Positions 23,150 through 29,080 of a stretch of 40,634 nucleotides of DNA are shown piece after piece. Each line of letters opens with the position of its first letter. Positions within the stretch are counted from its first letter, which is position 1. The DNA lies in assembly GCA_934085565.1 (NCBI GenBank), contig CAKOHG010000007.1:1-40634 (forward strand). Direction: 5' to 3'. Position numbers and translations under genes: made by a program. The DNA is from an uncultured Bacilli bacterium (GTDB taxonomy: Bacteria; Bacillota_I; Bacilli_A; RF39; UBA660). Below the pieces are notes generated by a model. It worked only from the letters and a program-made list of their open reading frames with translations. It searched no databases and was not told where the DNA came from.

Positions 23150-24439
23150 ATGAAAGAAAAATTAAATGTCGAATTTATCAAAAACTTATCTTTAAAGAAA
23201 AAGGAACCAGAATGGATGCTTAATTTTCGTCTTAAAGCTTATGAAGCCTTTTTAAAAATAGAAAATCCTACTTTTGGACCTGCTTTAAATTTTTCATTTG
23301 ATGATATTTTATATTATAAAAAAACCGAAGAGCAAAAGCATGATTGGAAAGAAGTAAGTCAAGATACTTATCATACTTTTTGTAAACTAGGAGTTGTCGA
23401 TGCTGAAAATAAATATTTAGATGGAGTTTCCAATCAACTAGAAAGTGAAGTGGTATATCACCATAATATCACAGATAAAAATATTATTTTCTGTAGTACG
23501 GATGAAGCTTTACAAAAATACCCAGACTTATTTAAAAAATACTTTAATACCTTAGTAAAATATGATGAAAATAAATATACCGCTTTAAATGGAGCTGTAT
23601 GGAGTGGAGGTTCTTTTATTTACATTCCACCTTACACGAAACTTGACAGACCTTTACAAAGCTATTTCCGTATTGATACCGAAAGTTTAGGACAATTTGA
23701 AAGAACAATTATTATTGTTGATGAAGGAGCTGAACTTTCTTATATTGAAGGATGTACAGCGCGTAGTTACGCTAAAAGTTCTTTACATGCTGGTGTCGTT
23801 GAAATATTTGTTGGTAAAAAAGCCAAATGTCGTTATAGTACTATCCAAAATTGGAGTACAGATGTTTATAACTTAGTTACTAAAAGAGCAATTACAGAAG
23901 AAAATGGTGTCATGGAATGGGTAGATGGTAATATCGGTAGTGGAGTTACGATGAAGTATCCATCGGTTATTTTAAAAGGAGACTATTCAAGTGGCAATTG
24001 TATTAGTATTGCTTATGCCAAAAAAGGTCAGGTTTTAGATGCCGGTGCCAAGATGATTCACTTAGGTAAATATACCAAAAGTAATATTGTTAATAAATCC
24101 ATTGCGGAAAATGGTGGTGTAAGTAACTATCGGGGTACTACTCATATCACTAAAAAAGCGATAGGTTCCGTGGCTTCTATTAAATGTGATACTATTTTAA
24201 TGGATAACATAAGTAAAAGCGATACTTTCCCTAAAAATATAGTAGAAAATTCGTCAAGTATCTTAGAACATGAAGCTACGGTTTCTAAAGTATCCGAAGA
24301 AAAAATGTTTTATCTACAAACCAAAGGGTTAAGTGAAGATAAAGCTAAGGAGTTGTTTTTATTAGGCTTTGTCGATGAATTTAAAAAAGAACTTCCTATG
24401 GAATATGCAGTCGAGTTAAATCGTCTTTTGCAAGAATAA
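23150..24439 (+). CDS. sufB: Fe-S cluster assembly scaffold protein SufB
   Basis: 429 residues, slightly short of usual (about 465) at the N terminus. SufB with SufC and SufD builds Fe-S clusters. Motifs: KKKEPEWMLNFRLKAYEAF, ALNGAVWSGGSFIYIPP, PLQSYFRIDTESLGQFERT, YIEGCTA, NWSTDVYNLVTKRA, EHEATVSKVSEEKMFYL, and the end MEYAVELNRLLQE. Start choice is uncertain: ATG here or an ATG two codons earlier; the frame open further upstream includes the promoter. Usually sufB is last in sufCDSUB, but here it is alone, with its own promoter and terminator. Confidence 0.93.
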   Translation: MKEKLNVEFIKNLSLKKKEPEWMLNFRLKAYEAFLKIENPTFGPALNFSFDDILYYKKTEEQKHDWKEVSQDTYHTFCKLGVVDAENKYLDGVSNQLESEVVYHHNITDKNIIFCSTDEALQKYPDLFKKYFNTLVKYDENKYTALNGAVWSGGSFIYIPPYTKLDRPLQSYFRIDTESLGQFERTIIIVDEGAELSYIEGCTARSYAKSSLHAGVVEIFVGKKAKCRYSTIQNWSTDVYNLVTKRAITEENGVMEWVDGNIGSGVTMKYPSVILKGDYSSGNCISIAYAKKGQVLDAGAKMIHLGKYTKSNIVNKSIAENGGVSNYRGTTHITKKAIGSVASIKCDTILMDNISKSDTFPKNIVENSSSILEHEATVSKVSEEKMFYLQTKGLSEDKAKELFLLGFVDEFKKELPMEYAVELNRLLQE

Positions 24440-24441
24440 TG

Positions 24442-24476
24442 AAAAAAGTACTAATTTTAAAAATTAGGCTTTTTTT
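24442..24476 (+). terminator. Rho-independent terminator of sufB
   Basis: AAAAAAG/CTTTTTT outer and CTAATTTT/AAAATTAG inner stem, with a very small loop and a T7 run. Confidence 0.75.
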
Positions 24477-24555
24477 ATGCTCCAAATTTAAATTTTAGTT
24501 TTACCAATTTTCATAAATGAAAAAAATAAACTTAAAATACTTGAATATTCGCGAT

Positions 24556-24584
24556 TTGAAAGGTACAAAAAGATATGTTTTAAT
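24556..24584 (+). promoter_or_regulatory. Sigma-A promoter for ssb
   Basis: TTGAAA, 17 bases, TTTAAT, with TGT before the -10 box. Confidence 0.5.
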
Positions 24585-24607
24585 GTCTTCGAAAGGAGAT
24601 TTTAATT

Positions 24608-24952
24608 ATGAATAATGTTATGTTAGTGGGACGTTTAACAGGAGATTTGGAGGTTATGGATTGTGGGAATGACGTCAAAAGAACTACGATTACGTTAGCT
24701 GTCCCAAGGACTTATAAAAATCAAGATGGGATTTATGAAACCGATTTTTTAAGATGTGTCTTATGGAATGGCATTGCCAAGAAAGCTCATGATTATTGCA
24801 AAAAAGGAGATATGGTATGCATTCGAGGACGCATTCAAGTGAGAAATTATGAAAATGATCAAAAAGAAAAAAAGTTTGTTACTGAAATAATTGCCGAAAG
24901 TATTGCTTTTGTAAGTTCTGTAAAAGCAAAAGAGGAAAAAAATGTTGGTTAA
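24608..24952 (+). CDS. ssb: Single-stranded DNA-binding protein, short SsbB type
   Basis: 114 residues: one OB fold, MNNVMLVGRLTGDLEV, TITLAVPRTYKN, FLRCVLWNGIAKKAHDYCKKGD and RGRIQVRNYE. It lacks the disordered Gly-rich linker and the acidic C-terminal tip (consensus DDDIPF) through which major SSBs recruit other proteins; it ends VKAKEEKNVG. That is the form of Bacillus SsbB, the competence-linked paralogue, so the main SSB is probably elsewhere. GAAAGGAGA precedes the ATG. A gene for an exported protein follows 38 bases later without a terminator. Confidence 0.9.
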   Translation: MNNVMLVGRLTGDLEVMDCGNDVKRTTITLAVPRTYKNQDGIYETDFLRCVLWNGIAKKAHDYCKKGDMVCIRGRIQVRNYENDQKEKKFVTEIIAESIAFVSSVKAKEEKNVG

Positions 24953-24989
24953 TTTTTTTCTTTTTTCATAGACTTTATTAGGTGATACT

Positions 24990-25763
24990 ATGTTTAAGCA
25001 TTTAAAATATTTAGGAATATTAAGTCTTTTATGTTTTAGCTTTTTTTATACGGAGAAGATAGCCGAGTTTATGCACCAGAAAGATCCTTTATACGTTTCT
25101 ATTGAAACGGTAAAAGATGATTATAAAGAAGATTATGTCAATGCCATCATCGAGGATGATTATATTATTCCCGGGTTGATGGGTAAAGAAATTAATGTTG
25201 AAAAAAGCTTTCAAAAAATGCAAAATTATGGTTATTTTACCGAAAATAATATTGTTTATGAAAATAAGGAACCAGAAATTTCTTTAAAAAATAATAGTCA
25301 AAAGATAATTAAAGAAGGAAATTCTTTGAAAAAAGCGGTTGGTTTAATTACTCAAAATGTGAGTTTCGCTACTTATTTGTCAGAGATGAGTATTCCTTAT
25401 AATATTTTAGTTACAAAAGAAACGGCAGCTAATAATTATTATATGGGTACCAAGATAAACTTTGACAAACAAAACTATGAAGCTACCGAAAAGATTTTAA
25501 AAAAAGAAAAAAATAATCTTTGTTTTGTTAAAAATAACTTTCAAGATATTTGCTTAAAATATAAGAAAAATTTAATAGAAGAAACTGTATCCATAAATAA
25601 AAATAATCTTCCAAGTCAATATAAAAAAATAGAAGCAGGTTATATTCTATATTTAGAAGATGATTTAGATTTAAGTGGTTTAAAAGTCTTAATTAAAGAG
25701 ATTAATTTTAAGGGCTTAAAAATTGTTTCTTTAATTGATTTAATTAGTGAAGAACGCAACTAA
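24990..25763 (+). CDS. Membrane-anchored exported protein, unknown function
   Basis: 257 residues. A hydrophobic N-terminal helix (about 6-22) is followed by an outer domain. Parts recall polysaccharide-deacetylase-like or DltD-like outer proteins (DDYIIPGLMGKEINVEKSFQ and the end KGLKIVSLIDLISEE), but catalytic His/Asp motifs are not seen and I do not assign a family. TTAGGTGATAC lies just before the ATG. No hairpin separates it from ssb, so read-through is likely. Its own terminator follows. Confidence 0.75.
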   Translation: MFKHLKYLGILSLLCFSFFYTEKIAEFMHQKDPLYVSIETVKDDYKEDYVNAIIEDDYIIPGLMGKEINVEKSFQKMQNYGYFTENNIVYENKEPEISLKNNSQKIIKEGNSLKKAVGLITQNVSFATYLSEMSIPYNILVTKETAANNYYMGTKINFDKQNYEATEKILKKEKNNLCFVKNNFQDICLKYKKNLIEETVSINKNNLPSQYKKIEAGYILYLEDDLDLSGLKVLIKEINFKGLKIVSLIDLISEERN

Positions 25764-25776
25764 GCGTTCTTTTTTC
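25750..25776 (+). terminator. Rho-independent terminator
   Basis: AAGAACGC, loop AACTAA, GCGTTCTT, then T. The stem overlaps the last codons and the stop lies in the loop. Confidence 0.85.
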
Positions 25777-25791
25777 CTTTTTTGTCGCCCA

Positions 25792-25820
25792 TTTACAAAC
25801 AAAAATTAATTTGATATAAT
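25792..25820 (+). promoter_or_regulatory. Sigma-A promoter for the second RNase J, extended -10
   Basis: TTTACA, 17 bases, TATAAT, with TGA before the -10 box. The transcript would have a leader of about 75 bases. Confidence 0.75.
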
Positions 25821-25828
25821 GTTTTCAC

Positions 25829-25849
25829 GAGCAAAACGTTCTTTTTTTT
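25829..25849 (+). promoter_or_regulatory. Possible weak attenuator in the leader
   Basis: GAGC and GTTC can pair (one G-T) around AAAAC, followed by eight T. The stem is only 4 bp, so this is speculative. Confidence 0.2.
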
Positions 25850-25901
25850 GTTAAATTTAAAAAATAAAAATCTAATATATATGTAAGAAAGGAAGATTAT
25901 T

Positions 25902-27536
25902 ATGGATAAAATAAGAATTTTTAGTTTGGGTGGACTAGACGAAATGGGTAAAAATACCTATGTTGTTGAGGTTGATGATGACATTTTTGTCTTTGATTGT
26001 GGAGTAAAATATGCAGAAGGATTAATGTATGGAATTGATTATATTATTCCTGATTATGATTATTTAGTAAAAAATAAAAAGAGAATAAAAGGTGTTTTTA
26101 TTACTCATGGTCATTATGAAAATATGGGAGCTGCCTCAGATTTATTAAAAACTGTTCCAGGAATTAAATTTTATGCAACTCATTATACTAAATTTGTTTT
26201 AATGGACTTAGGTATTAAAGAAGAAAATATTGTGGAAATTAAGCCAAATAAAAAAATAACTTTTGGCGAGAATTCTATTTTTCCTGTTTCTGTTAGCCAC
26301 AGTGTACCAGGAGCTGTTATGTATTCTTTAAATACAAAATACGGTTCTATTTGTTATACAGGAGATTTTATCATAGATCCACTTATGCGTGATGCCTATG
26401 ACATGGATTTAGGTAAAATTGCTTATGTTGGAAAACAAGGAGTTTTATGTCTTTTAGCCGAATCATCATTTTCTGAAAGAACGGGACATACTTCACCAAG
26501 TCATCGTCTAGCTTCTTTTTTCGCAGACGTTATTAATAAATATGACCATCGTATTTTATTTAGTGTTTTGCCAACACACTTATATACTATTCAAGATATT
26601 TTTGATGGGGCTAGAAACAGTCATCGTAAAATAGTTATTATGGGTAAAAAGCTTCAGAATTTTATACGTTTTGCTCATGAAAATGGTTATTTAAATTATC
26701 AAGAAGAATTAATTGGTGATTTAAGTAATGTTAATGACGATAATGCTATCTTACTTATTTGTGATGATAAAGCTAATGCGTATGCCGCTATTAACAAAAT
26801 AGTAAATGGCTATGATAAATTTATAACTTTAAAACAAGGAGACGCTGTTTTATTTGCTGAGCCTCGTTATGATTCAAATGAAAAAGTTATTGTAAAATTA
26901 GAAAATGATATTGCTATGGCTGGTTGTAAAATTGTAAATTTACCAAAAGATAAAAATATTTTACATCATGCTTCTCAAGAAGATTTAATGTTAATGTTAA
27001 AATTACTTAATCCTAAATATTATATGCCTGTTAAAGGAGAGTACCGATATTTAGTTAACAATGCTAATTTAGCCAATGCAATTGGTATTCCAGCAGAAAA
27101 CATTTTATTAAAACAAAATGGTGATGTTGTTTTATTTGAAAATGGTAAATTAGTTGATAAACAAGAACATATTAAAATTAAAGATGTTTTAATCGATGGT
27201 AAGAGTAGTGATGACATCGGAGAATTAGTTATTAAAGATAGAGAAATGTTAAGTGAGAATGGTATCGTTCTTATCACAGCTACTTTAAGTAAAAAAGATA
27301 AGACTATCTTGGTAGGCCCAGAAGTAACTACTAAAGGATTTATTTATGTTAGGGATTCTAAAGATATTATTCACAATATTAAAACAATTAGTGAAGATGT
27401 GATTACTCGTAATATTGTTGATGGTAAAATTGATTATAATACTATCAAAACAGAAATTCGTTCTGAATTAAGCAGTTATCTTTATGAAGAAACTGAATCA
27501 AAACCAATGATTATTGCTGTTGTCCAAGAAGTGTAA
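25902..27536 (+). CDS. rnjB: RNase J paralogue with degenerate active site (J2-like)
   Basis: 544 residues with the full RNase J layout: beta-lactamase domain, beta-CASP domain and C-terminal domain. The metal motif is ITHGHYENMGAAS, so the expected Asp and second His of HGHEDH are Glu73 and Asn74. The later SDSTN and HGH motifs have become AESSF and HHASQEDL, and MPMHGE is MPVKGE, so several metal ligands are absent. A phosphate-side TGDF is kept. It probably pairs with the intact RNase J as a weak or inactive partner, as J2 proteins do in other Firmicutes; that is inference. GAAAGGAAG precedes the ATG. Confidence 0.9.
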   Translation: MDKIRIFSLGGLDEMGKNTYVVEVDDDIFVFDCGVKYAEGLMYGIDYIIPDYDYLVKNKKRIKGVFITHGHYENMGAASDLLKTVPGIKFYATHYTKFVLMDLGIKEENIVEIKPNKKITFGENSIFPVSVSHSVPGAVMYSLNTKYGSICYTGDFIIDPLMRDAYDMDLGKIAYVGKQGVLCLLAESSFSERTGHTSPSHRLASFFADVINKYDHRILFSVLPTHLYTIQDIFDGARNSHRKIVIMGKKLQNFIRFAHENGYLNYQEELIGDLSNVNDDNAILLICDDKANAYAAINKIVNGYDKFITLKQGDAVLFAEPRYDSNEKVIVKLENDIAMAGCKIVNLPKDKNILHHASQEDLMLMLKLLNPKYYMPVKGEYRYLVNNANLANAIGIPAENILLKQNGDVVLFENGKLVDKQEHIKIKDVLIDGKSSDDIGELVIKDREMLSENGIVLITATLSKKDKTILVGPEVTTKGFIYVRDSKDIIHNIKTISEDVITRNIVDGKIDYNTIKTEIRSELSSYLYEETESKPMIIAVVQEV

Positions 27537-27550
27537 AGCACTTCTTTTTT
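27526..27550 (+). terminator. Rho-independent terminator of rnjB
   Basis: AAGAAGTG, loop TAAAG, CACTTCTT, then T. The rnjB stop codon lies in the loop. Confidence 0.8.
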
Positions 27551-27579
27551 GTATAATTTATAAAATTGCCACCATAATA
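27550..27579 (+). promoter_or_regulatory. Near-perfect sigma-F/sigma-G promoter
   Basis: TGTATA fits TGHATR, then 17 bases, then CATAATA, an exact fit to the forespore -10 consensus CATAMTA. It begins at the last T of the rnjB terminator and lies 24 bases before the next start. A TATAAT also occurs within, but has no matching -35 box. Confidence 0.6.
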
Positions 27580-27603
27580 AATATAAGAAATGAGGTATCA
27601 AAA

Positions 27604-28029
27604 ATGGACGAGAAAGAAATACTTTTAAAATTGTATCAAAATGTAGATATGGGAATTGTTGGAATTGATGCAATTTATAATCAAATTGAAACAAAGGAGT
27701 TAAAGAAAAAAATAAAATCTCAACGTAAAGAATATATTATTTTAAAACGTAAACTGTCAAAATTATGTAAACATTATAAAGTGACTGATAAAGAGTTAGG
27801 ACCATTTGTAAAATTAAATAGTGAACTTATGGTTGGAATGAAAACAATGTTTGATAAAAGTGATAGTAAAATAGCAAAATTAATGATGGAAGGAACTAAT
27901 AAGGGATTAATTCAATTGCAGGAACTTTTAAATCATTATAATAAAAAAGATAAAAAATTAGTAAAAATATTAGAAGAAACCTTAGAATTAGAGCATCAAA
28001 ATAATAATGAATTGAAAAAAATTTTATAA
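27604..28029 (+). CDS. Helical-bundle protein, probable forespore gene
   Basis: 141 residues, almost wholly helical, Lys- and Leu-rich. It reads as four helices: EILLKLYQNVDMGIVGIDAI, KELKKKIKSQRKEYIILKRKLS, a middle helix with MVGMKTMFDKSDSKIAKLM and GTNKGLIQLQELLNH, then a final KILEETLELEHQNNNELKK. This is the plan of uncharacterised clostridial ferritin-like four-helix proteins, but no complete metal site is seen. The true start follows ATGAGG; an upstream in-frame start would include the promoter and terminator. The sigma-G-type promoter suggests expression in the forespore. Confidence 0.75.
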   Translation: MDEKEILLKLYQNVDMGIVGIDAIYNQIETKELKKKIKSQRKEYIILKRKLSKLCKHYKVTDKELGPFVKLNSELMVGMKTMFDKSDSKIAKLMMEGTNKGLIQLQELLNHYNKKDKKLVKILEETLELEHQNNNELKKIL

Positions 28030-28034
28030 AAAAT

Positions 28035-28069
28035 AAGCAAAGAAATGAAAAGATTTTCTTTGCTTTTTT
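28035..28069. terminator. Bidirectional rho-independent terminator
   Basis: AAGCAAAGAAA with TTTCTTTGCTT, 11 bp, 9-base loop, T runs on both strands. It separates the helical-bundle gene from the convergent collagen gene. Confidence 0.8.
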
Positions 28070-28106
28070 AAAGTTTGAGACGAGAATAAAGGATTGAAAG
28101 GAAATT

Positions 28107-28952
28107 TTAAGCAGCAGGTCCAGTAGGACCTTGTGGAATTGTTAAATCAAGTGTATAAGAATTATTACCTAAGTTGTTAATAGTTGCGGAAGCAGCCGTT
28201 CCTGGATCCCCTGTTGTAACAGTACCTATTTCTAAGTTGATAGCTGGACCGGTTGGCCCAGTGGGACCAGTAGCTCCGGTAGCGCCTTGAGGACCAGTAG
28301 GGCCAGTAATTCCGGTAGCGCCTTGAGGGCCAGTAGGGCCAGTAGCTCCAGCAATACCTTGAGGACCAGTAGGTCCAGTAACTCCAGTAGCACCTTGAGG
28401 TCCAGTAGGGCCGGTAGCTCCAGCAACACCTTGAGGACCAGTAGGACCAGTAACTCCAGTAGCACCTTGAGGACCAGTAGGCCCAGTAACTCCAGCAATA
28501 CCTTGAGGTCCAGTAGGGCCGGTAGCTCCAGCAATACCTTGAGGACCAGTAGGCCCAGTAGCTCCAGTAGTACCTTGAGGACCAGTAGGCCCAGTAACTC
28601 CAGTAGCACCTTGAGGTCCAGTAGGGCCAGTAGCTCCAGTAACACCTTGAGGACCAGTAGGCCCAGTAACTCCAGCAATACCTTGAGGGCCAGTAGGGCC
28701 AGTAGCACCTGCTGGAATTACAAAGTTTAATATAGCATTTTCATTTGTCCCGGCATTTACGACAGACGGAGAAGAACCAGGCAAGCCTTGTGTGGTTGTT
28801 CCGACTGTTATTGTAGATGGACCTTGAGGCCCAGTTGGTCCGGTCGGTCCAACTGTACCACGTGTGCTACAGCAGCATGCTTGCATAAATGCTTTTTTAT
28901 TATAATTTTTAACATAATTGTAGGCTTTTTGATAATCACTGTTATTATTCAT
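28107..28952 (-). CDS. Collagen-like glycoprotein, BclA-type exosporium candidate
   Basis: 281 residues. A short N-terminal head with a CCC cluster (QACCCSTRG) has no signal peptide, then GPTGPTGPQGPS, a beta segment, and a Gly-X-Y tract of 12-residue units (GPTGPQG plus two or three variable residues, then T). A C-terminal domain with GTVTTGDPGTAASATINNLG ends in IPQGPTGPAA; this beta segment recurs in clostridial collagen-like spore proteins. It should form a triple helix on the spore surface. AAAGGAGA precedes the ATG, and a sigma-K-type promoter lies upstream. No Cys-rich anchor region is visible other than the CCC cluster. Confidence 0.9.
   Translation of the reverse strand: MNNNSDYQKAYNYVKNYNKKAFMQACCCSTRGTVGPTGPTGPQGPSTITVGTTTQGLPGSSPSVVNAGTNENAILNFVIPAGATGPTGPQGIAGVTGPTGPQGVTGATGPTGPQGATGVTGPTGPQGTTGATGPTGPQGIAGATGPTGPQGIAGVTGPTGPQGATGVTGPTGPQGVAGATGPTGPQGATGVTGPTGPQGIAGATGPTGPQGATGITGPTGPQGATGATGPTGPTGPAINLEIGTVTTGDPGTAASATINNLGNNSYTLDLTIPQGPTGPAA
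28269..28700 (-). repeat. Twelve tandem 36-bp units encoding Gly-X-Y repeats
   Basis: Twelve copies of a 12-codon unit, GPTGPQG followed by xxGxT, with variation mainly at the two to three positions after Gln-Gly (IA, VT, AT, TT, VA). Such arrays change length by slippage and recombination, so the copy number may vary between strains. Confidence 0.9.
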
Positions 28953-28972
28953 ATAAAATCTCCTTTCACTTT

Positions 28973-28999
28973 TAGGTTATGTGAAAATTGTTTTTTGGT
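28973..28999 (-). promoter_or_regulatory. Candidate sigma-K-type promoter of the collagen gene
   Basis: On the minus strand CATAACCTA fits CATANNNTA, with AC (in TACC) 16 bases upstream, the same spacing as before the tiny transmembrane genes. Confidence 0.5.
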
Positions 29000-29029
29000 A
29001 TGTGCAAATATCTTGGATTTTTGATTGAT

Positions 29030-29058
29030 TTGACCTTTAAATATGGAAATGTTAAAAT
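29030..29058 (+). promoter_or_regulatory. Sigma-A promoter, extended -10
   Basis: TTGACC, 17 bases, TAAAAT, with TGT before the -10 box. It drives the 849-residue repeat protein. Confidence 0.7.
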
Positions 29059-29080
29059 ATTAAAGGAACGAGGGATTGAA

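Noticed and set aside
19717..24952. A DNA repair/competence island (recX, ssb, prepilins)
   Set aside because: The genes are on separate promoters and interspersed with unrelated genes, so the proximity is not evidence of a single system.
28269..28700. CRISPR-like tandem array
   Set aside because: The units are contiguous coding repeats of Gly-X-Y type with no spacers.
28232..28730. Long open frames on both strands of the collagen array, rich in Leu-Leu-Glu or Ser-Ser-Asn
   Set aside because: They are shadows created by the 36-bp repeat and have no ribosome site or sensible composition.
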